A stretch of 64,000 bases of DNA from an uncultured Gemmatimonadota bacterium. Lineage in GTDB: Bacteria > Gemmatimonadota > Gemmatimonadetes > Gemmatimonadales > Gemmatimonadaceae. Positions 45,647 to 55,991 of the stretch are shown piece after piece. Position 1 is the first letter of the stretch. Each line of letters opens with the position of its first letter. The notes under the pieces are model-generated. The model saw only the letters and a list, made by a program, of their open reading frames with translations, was not told where the DNA came from and made no database searches. The stretch lies in assembly GCA_903910555.1 (NCBI GenBank), contig CAIVZZ010000006.1:1-64000 (forward strand). The letters run 5' to 3'. Made by a program: the position numbers and the translations under genes.

Positions 45647-46066
45647 ATGTCCTCCGCACGCCTCTACCGCACCGCCGCCGTCCTGCTCGTCCTCTACGCC
45701 GCCGCGCATTCGTTCGGTTTCCGCACAGTCGATCCGCGGTGGAATGCGGACACCACGGTCGCCGCGATGAATACGACGTTCCAGGTGCAGGGAGTGACGC
45801 GATCATATTGGGATTTCTTCTCGGGATTTGGCTTCTTCGCCACCGGTCTTCTGCTTTTCTGCGCAATTCTCGCGTGGCAGCTCGCAACGCTGCCCGCTGA
45901 CGTGCTTCACAGGCTCAAGCTCGTCCGATGGGCTTTCGCGGGATGCTTCGTCGTACTCACGGGCATCACGTATGTCTACATTTTTCCGGCGCCCCTCGTG
46001 TTTACGGCACTCGTTGCGATCGTCCTCGTGCTGGCGGCGAGGACGGGGGCGGTGGCGAACGGATAG
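45647..46066 (+). CDS. Four-TM membrane protein of unknown function
   Basis: 139 residues, ATG with AAGGAG upstream. Hydrophobic segments at about 8-25, 58-80, 90-110 and 112-133, with the second beginning after SYWDFFSGFGFFATG. Resembles small LIC_13387/DUF4345-like membrane proteins in layout, but the family is not certain. Neighbours (vapBC, kinase group) do not suggest a job. Confidence 0.7.
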   Translation: MSSARLYRTAAVLLVLYAAAHSFGFRTVDPRWNADTTVAAMNTTFQVQGVTRSYWDFFSGFGFFATGLLLFCAILAWQLATLPADVLHRLKLVRWAFAGCFVVLTGITYVYIFPAPLVFTALVAIVLVLAARTGAVANG

Positions 46067-46087
46067 TTCCGCTATCTTTCGCCCACG

Positions 46088-46774
46088 ATGACTGACCGCC
46101 GATTCAACGAAGACGAAGTCGCCGCGATCTTCGAGCGGGCGACGCTCGAGCAACCATCCCCTCAGCATCAGCTGCCTTCCGGCGAAGGGCTGACGCTCGC
46201 CGAACTCCATGAGATCGGTCGCCAAGTCGGCGTCGCACCGGAAGTCGTGTCGCGTGCCGCGGCCGCGCTCACGCAGGCCGGCACTCCAACATCGCGCAAG
46301 CTCCTCGGCCTGCCGATCGGCGTCGGCCGCACGGTCGATCTCGACCGCAAACTCTCCGCAGACGAATGGGACCGGCTGATCGTCGATCTACGCGAAACGT
46401 TCGACGCGCGCGGCACGACTCGCCAAGACGGCTCGTTTCGCCAGTGGACCAACGGCAACCTGCAGGTTCTTGTCGAGCCCACGCCAAATGGACAGCGCAT
46501 TCGGATGCGCACCACCAACGGCGCGGCGCGCACATGGCTGACCGGCTCGGTTGCCATGCTCACCGTCGCGGCGGCTGGCGTAATCTCAGCGGTGGCCGGC
46601 GGCCATCTCGCCGACTGGAACTTGGCCGTCGTACTCACGGGCTTCGCCGGCAGTCTGTTTGCGATCGGAGCAGCCCGGCTTCCCGCATGGGCGCGGCTGC
46701 GCGCGAAGCAAATGGAGGAGATCGCCGGGCGCGTCGCGCTTGCGCCCGCTGCGTTGCCGCCCGAAAATAGCTAG
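46088..46774 (+). CDS. Membrane protein encoded directly before a Ser/Thr kinase
   Basis: 228 residues. A soluble N-half (about 1-145) includes a helical LTLAELHEIGRQVGVAPEVVSRAAAAL, like a short helix-turn-helix, and a beta-rich part (WTNGNLQVLVEPTPNGQRIRM). Two TM segments (about 150-172, 177-198) follow. It ends with TAG directly before the kinase ATG at 46775, so the two are coupled. Possibly a signalling partner of the kinase; no named family. Confidence 0.72.
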   Translation: MTDRRFNEDEVAAIFERATLEQPSPQHQLPSGEGLTLAELHEIGRQVGVAPEVVSRAAAALTQAGTPTSRKLLGLPIGVGRTVDLDRKLSADEWDRLIVDLRETFDARGTTRQDGSFRQWTNGNLQVLVEPTPNGQRIRMRTTNGAARTWLTGSVAMLTVAAAGVISAVAGGHLADWNLAVVLTGFAGSLFAIGAARLPAWARLRAKQMEEIAGRVALAPAALPPENS

Positions 46775-49700
46775 ATGGATCTTCGGGATCAGCTGCAGGC
46801 GACGCTATCCGGCAGCTATACCCTCGAACGCGAACTCGGCGGCGGCGGGATGTCGCGCGTGTTCGTCGCTGAAGAGTTAAGGCTCAAGCGAAAAGTTGTC
46901 GTAAAGGTTCTCTCGCCCGAACTGGCGCAGGGAATTAGCGTCGACCGCTTTGAGCGCGAGATCCAAACCGTCGCGGCACTGCAGCAAGCGAATATCGTGC
47001 CCGTGCTCACGGCAGGCGATACCGACGGCCTGCCGTTCTACACGATGCCGTTTGTCGAGGGTGAATCGCTGCGCGCGCGACTCGCACGCGGGCCGCTCGC
47101 TGTGACAGAAGTCATCGGCATTTTGCGCGACGTGTCGAAAGCGCTCGCGTATGCGCACCAGCGCGGAGTCGTGCACCGCGATATCAAACCCGACAACGTG
47201 CTCATTTCCGGCGGCACCGCGGTGGTCACGGATTTCGGCATCGCGAAAGCAATTAGTGAGTCGCGCACGCTGTCCGACCACGAGACGCTCACGCAGTTCG
47301 GGACGAGCATCGGCACGCCCGCGTACATGGCGCCGGAGCAGGCAGCCGGCGATGCAAACATCGACCAGCGTGCTGATATCTACGCGCTCGGCGCGATGGC
47401 GTACGAACTGCTGAGCGGACAGGTCGTGTTCGCAGGCCGCACGCCGCAGCGAATGCTCGCCGCGCACATGAGCGAAGCAGCGGCGCCGATCTCGACGTTC
47501 CGCGCTGATCTTCCCGCGCCGCTCGCAGAGCTGATCATGTCGTGCCTCGCGAAGGATGCAAGCGCGCGGCCTCAATCAGCCGGTGATATCACGCGGATTC
47601 TCGAGACGATCACAAGCGGGAGCGGAATGCAGTCGATGCCGCCCGTGCTGCTCGGCGGACCGGCGATGTTCAAGAAGGCGCTCGCGATCTACGCGGCGGC
47701 ATTCGTCGCCGTGGCGATTCTCGCGCGCGCCGCGATCGTCGGCATCGGACTTCCCGATTGGGTATTCCCCGGTGCGCTGATCGTGATGGCGCTCGGGTTG
47801 CCCGTGGTGCTGTGGACCGGCTACGTGCAACGCGTCACGCGCCGCGCGCTGACGATGACGCCGACGTTCACGCCCGGTGGTACGCCGTCGCTCACGCACG
47901 GCACGATCGCGACCCTCGCGTTGAAGGCCGCGCCGCGAATGAGCTGGTATCGCACCGCGCGTGGCGGAATGGTCGCGGGCGGCGCGTTTGTGCTGATCGT
48001 TGCTGCGTTCATGGCGATGCGCGCGTTCGGCATCGGGCCGGCGGGCTCGCTCTTCGCGGCAGGAAAGCTCAAGGCCAGCGAACCGATCGTGATGACCGAT
48101 TTCAGCGCTGCGAACGGCGACACTGCGATGGCGCGCGTCGTGAGCTTCGCCGTGCGGTCGGCGCTTGCGCAGTCGTCTGTGGTATCGATCATGGACCAGG
48201 CGACGATCGCCCGCGTGCTGCAGCGCATGGAACAGCCGCGGACGGCGCGAGTCGATCTCACACTCGCGCAGGGCGTCGCGCTGCGCGAGGGAGCAAAAGC
48301 GGTCATCGACGGTGACGTGACAGCGCTCGGCACGGGATACGTCGTGACGGTCCGGTTGCTTACGAGCGATTCGTTGAAGGCGCTCGCGTCGTTCCAAGCG
48401 AACGGTGAAGGCACGAAAGGATTGATGGAAGCCGCTGACAAGGTGGCGCGTGACCTGCGCGCGAAAGCGGGCGAGTCGCTTCGATCGGTGCAGAACGCCG
48501 TGCCGCTGTCGCGCGCGCAGACCGCATCACTCGACGCGCTTCGGTCGTACAGCGAAGCGGTCTTTGCGATGACAGTCGAGGATGACAATCCCAAATCGAT
48601 TCGTCTCACGCGCGCAGCGCTGACCATCGACTCGTCTTTCGCCGCCGCTTGGGTGCTGCTCGCCCAGGGCACCGCGAACAGTGGGCTGCCGCGTTCGCAA
48701 TCGGATTCGGCCTACCAGCACGCGTTCGCGCTTCGGAACCGTCTGCCCGTCTCGGACCAGGCGTACATCGCGGGTGGCTATTTTGGCGTCGGGCCCGGAC
48801 GCGATCGCGCGAAGGCGATCGAAGCGTACTCGGCTGATACGCGTGGTCCGTGGCCAATGCCGCATAGCCTCGCGGTCCAACTGTCGCTTCGGCGCGATTT
48901 CGCCCGGGCCGACTCATTCTATCGAATCGCGATTGCCGCCGACTCGGAGCAGTCGATTTCGCTGTACAACCTCGCGGGAGTACTGGTATTCGAAGGTCGG
49001 CTTGATGCCGCCGACTCGCTTTTGGCGGCAGGACAAAGACGATTTCCCGCAGCGAGCGTTCTGCGGCAGCGCGCGGTGATTTTGACGTTCGAGCGGGGGC
49101 AGCTCGATGCATATGCTCGGCAGCTCGACAGCGCGCGCGCCGCGCTCGATCCGCGCGACCCTGCGTGGGCATTCACGAGATCCTCGGAACTCGCATTGCT
49201 GCGCGGCCAGTACGCCAAATGGCGTGAGTATCGTGCGAGGGCGTTCGCCGCCGACTCCACCATCGGACGGCGCCCATCGCCCGTGTTGGCCGCCGCCCGT
49301 GCTTTGCTCGTGGCGACGCGGGTACGCGGCGAAGCTGGCGCGGAGCTCGAGGCATTCGACGCCGCGCTCGTCAAATCGCCGTTGAAGTCGCTTCCTGAAA
49401 CTGACCGACCCGATCTTGAGATTGCGAGATATCTCGCGCTCGCCGGGCACGCCGATCGCGCGCGCGCTGTTATGAGCGGATTCGCGGCGACTGTTCACGA
49501 CACCGCGCTGCTGCGTGACGTGGAGTCCGCGGTGCACACCGCACGCGGCGCGATCGCTGCGGCTGACGGGAAAACGGCAGATGCGCTTCGCGAGTTTCGT
49601 CGCGGCGACAGTTTGCCCGATGGCCCGGCGAACCAGTGCACCACCTGCTTGCCGTTGTATCTCGGGCGCACATTCGACGCGGCGAACCAGCCCGACTCCG

Positions 49701-49957
49701 CAATCGTGGCGTACGAGGCCTATGTTCACACGCCGGATGTCTTTCGCTACACCGAGGTTTTTGATCCCAGCGCACTTCCCGCTATCCGAGAGCGACTCGG
49801 CCAGCTGTACGAAACCAAGGGCAACACCGCGAAGGCGGCTGAGCACTATCGCGCATTCATTGAGTTGTGGAAGAACGCGGACGCGGACTTGCAACCGCGC
49901 GTCGCCGAAGCGCGGCGACGACTCGCGAAGCTGACACCGGTAGAAAAACAAAAGTGA
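46775..49957 (+). CDS. Ser/Thr protein kinase with multi-TM anchor and TPR sensor region
   Basis: 1060 residues. Hanks kinase (about 15-275): glycine loop GGGGMSRVF, Lys44, HRD at 134-136 ([12 protein letters not shown]), DFG at 153-155, [10 protein letters not shown]. Two TMs at about 303-350 and one near 397-415. The C-terminal half first carries a TolB/CsgG-like part ([16 protein letters not shown] ... [15 protein letters not shown]) and then tetratricopeptide-like helices to the end. The first 40 residues are nearly identical to the kinase at 60781. It overlaps the next kinase by GTGA. Confidence 0.92.
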   Translation: MDLRDQLQATLSGSYTLERELGGGGMSRVFVAEELRLKRKVVVKVLSPELAQGISVDRFEREIQTVAALQQANIVPVLTAGDTDGLPFYTMPFVEGESLRARLARGPLAVTEVIGILRDVSKALAYAHQRGVVHRDIKPDNVLISGGTAVVTDFGIAKAISESRTLSDHETLTQFGTSIGTPAYMAPEQAAGDANIDQRADIYALGAMAYELLSGQVVFAGRTPQRMLAAHMSEAAAPISTFRADLPAPLAELIMSCLAKDASARPQSAGDITRILETITSGSGMQSMPPVLLGGPAMFKKALAIYAAAFVAVAILARAAIVGIGLPDWVFPGALIVMALGLPVVLWTGYVQRVTRRALTMTPTFTPGGTPSLTHGTIATLALKAAPRMSWYRTARGGMVAGGAFVLIVAAFMAMRAFGIGPAGSLFAAGKLKASEPIVMTDFSAANGDTAMARVVSFAVRSALAQSSVVSIMDQATIARVLQRMEQPRTARVDLTLAQGVALREGAKAVIDGDVTALGTGYVVTVRLLTSDSLKALASFQANGEGTKGLMEAADKVARDLRAKAGESLRSVQNAVPLSRAQTASLDALRSYSEAVFAMTVEDDNPKSIRLTRAALTIDSSFAAAWVLLAQGTANSGLPRSQSDSAYQHAFALRNRLPVSDQAYIAGGYFGVGPGRDRAKAIEAYSADTRGPWPMPHSLAVQLSLRRDFARADSFYRIAIAADSEQSISLYNLAGVLVFEGRLDAADSLLAAGQRRFPAASVLRQRAVILTFERGQLDAYARQLDSARAALDPRDPAWAFTRSSELALLRGQYAKWREYRARAFAADSTIGRRPSPVLAAARALLVATRVRGEAGAELEAFDAALVKSPLKSLPETDRPDLEIARYLALAGHADRARAVMSGFAATVHDTALLRDVESAVHTARGAIAAADGKTADALREFRRGDSLPDGPANQCTTCLPLYLGRTFDAANQPDSAIVAYEAYVHTPDVFRYTEVFDPSALPAIRERLGQLYETKGNTAKAAEHYRAFIELWKNADADLQPRVAEARRRLAKLTPVEKQK

Positions 49958-52602
49958 CTCAACAGACCGAACGCCTGACCGCCGCGCTCGCCGGCCGCTA
50001 CACCATCGAGCGCGAGCTCGGCGCCGGCGGCATGGCGACCGTGTACCTGGCGCGCGATTTAAAGCACGACCGCGCGGTCGCGATCAAAGTGCTCAAGCCC
50101 GAACTCGCGGCGGTGCTCGGCGCCGAGCGTTTTGTTGTGGAAATCAAAACGACGGCCAGCCTGCAGCATCCGCACATTCTGCCGCTCTTTGATTCGGGAA
50201 CCGCCGACGGATTTCTGTTCTACGTGATGCCCTACATCCAGGGCGAGACGATTCGCGAAAAGCTCAACCGCGAAACACAGTTCGGCATTGAAGAAGGCGT
50301 GCGTGTCGCACGCGAGGTGGCCGACGCGCTCGACTACGCGCATCGCCACGGCGTGATCCATCGCGATATCAAGCCGGAGAATATTCTCCTGCATGACGGC
50401 CGCGCGATGGTGATGGACTTCGGCATCGCGCTCGCCGTATCAGCGGCCGCCGGCGGCCGCATGACCGAAACGGGACTCTCGCTCGGCACGCCGCACTATA
50501 TGAGCCCCGAGCAGGCGACGGCGGAAAAGGAAATCACGCCGCGCTCGGATATCTATTCGCTCGCGAGCGTGCTGTACGAAATGCTCGCGGGTCAGCCGCC
50601 ACACATCGGCGGCACGGCGCAGCAGGTGATCATGAAGATTGTCACGGAGCAGGCGCAGCCCGTGCGTCAGCTTCGGAAGAATGTCCCGGCGAACGTCGAT
50701 GCGGCGCTCGCACAGGCGCTCGAGAAAGTGCCGGCGGACCGATTCGAGAGCGCGGCAAAATTCAGCGACGCGCTGCGCGATCCGCACTTCACGCGCGGCG
50801 AAGCCGCCGCCGCCGCAACGGCCGCTCCCGTTGGCGCGACGACCCGGTCAACTCGCGCGGCGCTCTTCGGCGGCGCAGTCCTCGCGGCGGCAGGGCTCGC
50901 TTTCGGCGTGTGGGGCATGATGCGCGGTTCGTCCGGCGACGTCGCGCCAATCGTACCGCTCACGCTGGAACTGCCGGGCGGACGCCCCGACCTCGGCCGC
51001 TTCGCCGTCTCACGCGACGGCGCGCGGTTCGCATTTTCGACTGACGAGGGACTTGCTGTACGCGACTCGGGAAAACGGGAGTATCGGCTGATCCCAGGTC
51101 TCGAAGCCGCGGAGTCACCATCGTTTTCGCCGGACGGAAAGTGGCTCGTGTTTCAAGTCCGCGGTCACCTGCGAAAAGCGCTGGTCTCCGGTGGCGCGGC
51201 GGTCGCTGTCGTGCCGAACGACTCCGTGCTGGCCGGCCGCGTCGAATGGGGACAGGATGGCAGCATCGTGTTCGAGGCCGCAGATCGTCTCTACGTCGTC
51301 TCGCGCACCGGGACGCTTCGCATGCTTGGGAAGGCAGCGCGGGCTGCGTCGCCGCGTCTAACTCCCGACGGCACCGGCGTGCTCTATCTCGACACGCGCA
51401 GCGGTCCGACGCTGATGTACTACGATCTCGCGGCCGATACGGCGTACACGGTGCTCCAAGAATCCGCCGAGGCGTTGTACCTGCCTACGGGTCACATTCT
51501 TTACGCCGCCGTCGGCGGCGGGATCTTTGCCGTGCGGTTCGATCTGAAGCGGCACGCCACGTTCGGCGACCCAATCCCGATCGTGAGCGACATCCAGCCG
51601 AACGGCGGAATCGCGCCGTTCGACGTGACGCAAAATGGAGCGCTGGTATACCGTGCGGGTCTCGATCCGGAATATCGAGTGCTCGTGCGAAATCCAAGCG
51701 GCAAGATCGACACGCTGCCGTTTGCGCCGAAGATCATTGGATATGTGCGTGCGTCCCCCGACGGACGCACGCTCGCGATTACCGTGGGTTCAGCGCGCGG
51801 GACGAATCGCTACACCGGTCTCTACGATCTCGCACTCGGCAGCCTCACCCGTTTCACGCAGGATGGCGGCGGCCACGCTCCCATGTGGTCACCGGACGGA
51901 AAACGAATCGCGTTCACCGCCGAACTTCCCGGCGGCGATGCCGAAGACATTTTCGTGCAGCCAGTTGATCGCAGCACGCCGCCGGCGCGTCTGTTCAAGA
52001 TGCCGAACGACCAGCATGCGAGTGCGTGGCCGCTCGACACAATGCTGGTGTTCTCATCGCAGAGTGCGCCCGGCACGCTCGGCAACCTGCGCGGAGTCGC
52101 GTCGGGTGGGACGCCGGGGACGGTGTACGTCACGAACCCGTCGACGCCCGGCGCCACACCGCGCAGTTATCTGTCGGCCGAATGGGGACAGCTCGACGCG
52201 GCGATTTCGCCCGACGGCAAGTGGGCGGCGTTCACGTCGTTGGAGGCGGGGTCGCCGGATGTATACGTCCGGCCGTTCCCGTCGACCAGCGCCGGCGGTG
52301 TCGTGAAGATCTCGTCAGGCGGCGGCGGAAACGCGCGCTGGTCGGGCGACGGCCGCACGATCTACTACCGTGGTGCAGATGGAAAGACTGTTCGTGCCGT
52401 GCACGTGACCGTGGGTACGTCCATCACGGCCGGCGCGCCGGAAATTGTGATGACGGTGGCGAACCTCGGCAACGGGTGGGATGTCGACCGTAAGACGGGA
52501 AAGATTTATGTCACGCAAGGGCTGATCGGCGGCGATCCCGCGCGCATCGTCGTGATCCAGCACTGGCTCGACGATTTCCGCCGCGCGCACGCGGGGAAGT
52601 GA
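49954..52602 (+). CDS. Ser/Thr protein kinase with WD40/TolB-like beta-propeller
   Basis: 882 residues from GTG 49954, overlapping the previous stop (GTGA). Kinase (about 15-275): GAGGMATVY, Lys45, HRD 136-138, DFG 155-157, GTPHYMSPEQ. One TM near 305-325 (ALFGGAVLAAAGLAFGVWGMM). The periplasmic region forms repeated blades with SPDGKWLVF, SPDGRTLAI, SPDGKRIAF, SPDGKWAAF and SGDGRTIYY, that is, a PD40/WD40-like propeller for ligand or protein sensing. Co-transcribed with the TPR kinase. Confidence 0.92.
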   Translation: MTQQTERLTAALAGRYTIERELGAGGMATVYLARDLKHDRAVAIKVLKPELAAVLGAERFVVEIKTTASLQHPHILPLFDSGTADGFLFYVMPYIQGETIREKLNRETQFGIEEGVRVAREVADALDYAHRHGVIHRDIKPENILLHDGRAMVMDFGIALAVSAAAGGRMTETGLSLGTPHYMSPEQATAEKEITPRSDIYSLASVLYEMLAGQPPHIGGTAQQVIMKIVTEQAQPVRQLRKNVPANVDAALAQALEKVPADRFESAAKFSDALRDPHFTRGEAAAAATAAPVGATTRSTRAALFGGAVLAAAGLAFGVWGMMRGSSGDVAPIVPLTLELPGGRPDLGRFAVSRDGARFAFSTDEGLAVRDSGKREYRLIPGLEAAESPSFSPDGKWLVFQVRGHLRKALVSGGAAVAVVPNDSVLAGRVEWGQDGSIVFEAADRLYVVSRTGTLRMLGKAARAASPRLTPDGTGVLYLDTRSGPTLMYYDLAADTAYTVLQESAEALYLPTGHILYAAVGGGIFAVRFDLKRHATFGDPIPIVSDIQPNGGIAPFDVTQNGALVYRAGLDPEYRVLVRNPSGKIDTLPFAPKIIGYVRASPDGRTLAITVGSARGTNRYTGLYDLALGSLTRFTQDGGGHAPMWSPDGKRIAFTAELPGGDAEDIFVQPVDRSTPPARLFKMPNDQHASAWPLDTMLVFSSQSAPGTLGNLRGVASGGTPGTVYVTNPSTPGATPRSYLSAEWGQLDAAISPDGKWAAFTSLEAGSPDVYVRPFPSTSAGGVVKISSGGGGNARWSGDGRTIYYRGADGKTVRAVHVTVGTSITAGAPEIVMTVANLGNGWDVDRKTGKIYVTQGLIGGDPARIVVIQHWLDDFRRAHAGK

Positions 52603-52635
52603 AGACTGGTGTGGGGTTCAGGACGTTTCGTCTGA

Positions 52636-53763
52636 CTACGGGCTGGGCGGAATGAGCCCGAGTTCCTGCGCGTCGAGGCCGAGGTACACGTTTTTCCGTT
52701 CGATGTACACCGCCGCATTCGCGGAAATCGAACTCGGATAGCTCCCGATCTTCCACTCGATCGTGAGCTTCGCGCGCGGTCCGCTTTCGTCCACTGAATA
52801 GCGGGCAAAATACTGCGGCCCGTTGAAGCTCATCGACACGATGAACTTTCCTGCGCTGTCGCCTGGCACCCATGTGCCATCGGCGAGTTCAGAACCGGTC
52901 GGGGGAACGTTCATGTCCTCGAGATCGATATGCTGAAAATGACCGTACGCATTGGTCACGTCGTGAATCGTCATGACGTCGAAATAGAGTGGATCGGCGG
53001 CCTTCCACGCTTTGTTCGTGCACAGCCACTCGCCGAGAAATGTGCCGCGGTGGTCCGCGTGGTCGAGGATTTTGTTCGTGAGATTTGGTTCCCACGGGCG
53101 GCTGTTGCCGGCGATCGAACCGCTCATGAAATACGGATTGACCACTTCATTCACATGCCGCGCGATGAGCGCCGCCTGCGCGTCCGGCTTTAAATAATCG
53201 AACGGCGACACGTTTGCGCCGCCGGTGTCGCCGGTGCGAACGCCGTCGTTGCGATTGTAGTCGACGAGATTGAACTCCGCGTTGCCAGTCGCGACGACCA
53301 CCGGATCGCCCGCCTTCACATGCTGGCCCACCGTCACGAGAACACGGTCTGCGACCTGATGTTTGCCGACGAGTCCTTGCCCGTAGTCGATGTCGACGTA
53401 AAACGACCCTCCGATGTTCTGGATATCGAGCACAGTGCCGTCGGCCCAGCTGCCGATCACCGTGCCGGGCCTCACCGGCATCCAGAGGTGATCGAGTCCT
53501 TCGACATGACCTCCTTCGTGCGCGCCGAAAAACCCCAGGCCGCCGTTTGCGCCGAGGATGATGCTGTCGACGGGCACCGGGAGCTGCAGCCGCACCGGCG
53601 AGCCCCAGCTCGGCACGGGCTGCACCCACGCGTTGTCGACCCAAGTTACGGGCAGCACCGCGAGCGGCGTGTTGACGCCGCCGTTGCAGGTGCAGCCATC
53701 GACGCCGGCGCCGTTGTGGCACGCGGCGAGCAGGATGAGAGCGATCAGAGAACGTTTGAGCAT
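52636..53763 (-). CDS. Lipoprotein with LytM/M23-like barrel, function unknown
   Basis: 375 residues from ATG 53763, which gives the lipobox LIALILLAAC; a longer frame from 53799 lacks this start logic. The middle part (about 75-180) looks like a lysostaphin-type barrel (HEGGHVEGLDHLWMPVRPGTVIGSWADGTV ... VTVGQHVKAGDPVVVATGNAEF), but canonical HxxxD and HxH spacing is not kept, so peptidase activity is doubtful. The C-terminal 120 residues are unassigned. Convergent with the propeller kinase. Confidence 0.68.
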   Translation of the reverse strand: MLKRSLIALILLAACHNGAGVDGCTCNGGVNTPLAVLPVTWVDNAWVQPVPSWGSPVRLQLPVPVDSIILGANGGLGFFGAHEGGHVEGLDHLWMPVRPGTVIGSWADGTVLDIQNIGGSFYVDIDYGQGLVGKHQVADRVLVTVGQHVKAGDPVVVATGNAEFNLVDYNRNDGVRTGDTGGANVSPFDYLKPDAQAALIARHVNEVVNPYFMSGSIAGNSRPWEPNLTNKILDHADHRGTFLGEWLCTNKAWKAADPLYFDVMTIHDVTNAYGHFQHIDLEDMNVPPTGSELADGTWVPGDSAGKFIVSMSFNGPQYFARYSVDESGPRAKLTIEWKIGSYPSSISANAAVYIERKNVYLGLDAQELGLIPPSP

Positions 53764-53840
53764 TTGGTGGTTAAGTATCGGCACACCGTTTGCTTTCACG
53801 CCGTGATCTGGCTCACGCGACCCGCCAATCGCTCCGTCGA

Positions 53841-55991
53841 TCAGTCGGCGAACGAAGTATGCCCGAGAATCTTGTCCAGCGTGATCGGCAGATCCCGCAC
53901 CCGCACGCCGGTCGCGTTGTAGACCGCGTTCGCGATCGCCGCCGTAACCCCAACGCAGCCGATCTCGCCGATCCCTTTCGTTCCGAGCGGATTCGTCTGC
54001 GGGTCGCGCTCGTCCATGAACATCACGTCGATCTCCGGGATGTCCGCGTTCACCGGAACGAGATACTCGGCCAGGTCCGCGTTCAGGTAACGGCCGGTGC
54101 GCGCATCGAGCAGCGTGTCTTCCGTCAGCGTCATGCCCAATCCGTAGATCATGCCGCCGATCATCTGGCTGCGCGCAGTTTTCGGATTCAAGATCCGGCC
54201 GACCCCATAGGCCCCCAGCATACGTGAGAGCTTCACGGTGCCGAGCGATGCATCGACGCGCACTTCGGCGAAAATCGCGCCGAACGAATGCATCGAGAAC
54301 GCCTTCTGCTCGTCACCCGGCTTTGCATCGGCGCGCGCCTCGATCGGCTGGCCGCCGCCGCGCGTCACGAGATCGCGCGCCGATACGATCGTTGTCACAT
54401 CACCGCGCATCGCTGCGATCTTGTCGTGGAGCGCGACGGCCGCGAGATGGACCGCAGTCCCGGTGCTCTGCGCGGTAAGCGAGCCGGCCGAGATCGGATT
54501 CTCTGGAAGCCGCGTGTCACCGAGTTCGAAGCGCACGCGTTCGATCGGAACTCCGAGCGCATCGGCGGCGATCTGCGTCATGATCGTGTAGGTGCCGGTG
54601 CCGAGCTCGTGCGTGGCTGCCTGCACGACGATCATGCCGTCGGGCATAAGCCGCGCCAGCGCCGATGCCGGGGCGCGGCGTGCTGGATACGTCGCGGACG
54701 ACATACCGATGCCAACGAACGCATCACCGTCGCGCACAGACCGCGGCTCGGCGCGGCGGCGCGACCAGCCGAATCGCTCCGCGCCAAGTGAATAGCACTG
54801 GCGGAGCGACTTACTCGACCACTCGAGACCGCTCTCTGGATCGCGCTCCGCATAATTCCGAAGCCGGAGTTCGATCGGATCCATCGCGAGCTTCACCGCG
54901 AGCTCGTCCATCGCCGATTCGAGCGCGAAGATTCCCGATGATTCACCCGGGCCGCGATTGAACGTCGGCGTGCCGACATCGAGCCTCACGAGTTCGTGCG
55001 CAGTCTGTTGGTTTGAACAGGCGTACATCAGGCGCGTCGCGAGCGTCACGGGCTCGACCCATTCTTCGAACGACGACGTGCTCGAAATCGAGCGATGTTC
55101 CATTGCGGTGAGCGTGCCGTCCTTCCTGGCGCCGAGCTTCAGGTGCTGCACGGTGTGCGGCCGCGCACCAACGAGGCCGAACATCTGCTTACGCGTGAGT
55201 ACGACTTTCACCGGGCGGTTCAATGCACGCGCGGCCATCGCGGCGAGTACAACATGTGACCAAGGCGCGCCTTTCGATCCGAACGCGCCGCCGGTGAAGT
55301 GCGAAATGACACGTACATTGGCTTCGGGAATCCCGAAGATCTTTGCGATGAACCGCTTCACGCCGTAGACGAACTGCGTGGAGTCATACAGTGTGAGCTG
55401 ATCGCCGTCCCACTGCGCGATCGTGTTGTGCGGCTCCATCGAGTTGTGTGTTTCGATCGGCGCGGTGAAGGTTGCGTCGATGCGCGCGTCGGCGGCGGCA
55501 AGACCTGCGGCGAGATCTCCGCGCTGCGTCGCCGGCGGAAAGCTTCCGTTGATATTCGGTTTGTATGGATACGCAGAAGGAAGCGCGCTCTGCATATCGA
55601 TCAGCGGCGTGTGCGACTCGTACTGCGCGCGCACTAGCGACGCGGCGTGCGTCGCCTGCTCGAACTTCTCGGCGACGACCAACCCGATCGGCTCGCCGTT
55701 GTAGCGCACCGCGCGATCCTGCAGCAACGATAACTCGCGCCCCGCCGGTGGTTTCATCGCAGCGCGACCCTTGTCCGGCAGCGCCGGCGCATTGTCAGCG
55801 GTATACACCGCGACTACGCCGGGTGACGAGCGTGCGTGCTCGGTGTCGAACGCGGTGATCATTCCTTTCGCGACCGTGCTCTGCACGATCACTCCGTACG
55901 CGAGATTGTCGATCGGCCATTCAGCCGAGTAACGCGCCGCGCCGGTCACTTTGAGGCGCCCATCGACCCGGCTGACTGGGTCGCCGATCAT
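53841..55991 (-). CDS. Molybdenum-cofactor subunit of a periplasmic aldehyde oxidoreductase (PaoC/XdhA-like)
   Basis: 716 residues. Xanthine-oxidase-family large subunit: N-terminal a/b-hammerhead (about 10-110), then the molybdopterin-binding domain with GGAFGSKG, and the active-site Glu in GTKGIGEIGCVG near residue 685. Oxidises aldehydes or purine-like compounds. It has no signal of its own; in PaoABC the complex is exported by the Tat signal of the small subunit. ATGA overlap with the FAD subunit. Confidence 0.88.
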   Translation of the reverse strand: MIGDPVSRVDGRLKVTGAARYSAEWPIDNLAYGVIVQSTVAKGMITAFDTEHARSSPGVVAVYTADNAPALPDKGRAAMKPPAGRELSLLQDRAVRYNGEPIGLVVAEKFEQATHAASLVRAQYESHTPLIDMQSALPSAYPYKPNINGSFPPATQRGDLAAGLAAADARIDATFTAPIETHNSMEPHNTIAQWDGDQLTLYDSTQFVYGVKRFIAKIFGIPEANVRVISHFTGGAFGSKGAPWSHVVLAAMAARALNRPVKVVLTRKQMFGLVGARPHTVQHLKLGARKDGTLTAMEHRSISSTSSFEEWVEPVTLATRLMYACSNQQTAHELVRLDVGTPTFNRGPGESSGIFALESAMDELAVKLAMDPIELRLRNYAERDPESGLEWSSKSLRQCYSLGAERFGWSRRRAEPRSVRDGDAFVGIGMSSATYPARRAPASALARLMPDGMIVVQAATHELGTGTYTIMTQIAADALGVPIERVRFELGDTRLPENPISAGSLTAQSTGTAVHLAAVALHDKIAAMRGDVTTIVSARDLVTRGGGQPIEARADAKPGDEQKAFSMHSFGAIFAEVRVDASLGTVKLSRMLGAYGVGRILNPKTARSQMIGGMIYGLGMTLTEDTLLDARTGRYLNADLAEYLVPVNADIPEIDVMFMDERDPQTNPLGTKGIGEIGCVGVTAAIANAVYNATGVRVRDLPITLDKILGHTSFAD

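Noticed and set aside
52603-52635. Bidirectional terminator between the propeller kinase and the lipoprotein
   Set aside because: Only a GACG/CGTC stem of four pairs, no T-tracts.
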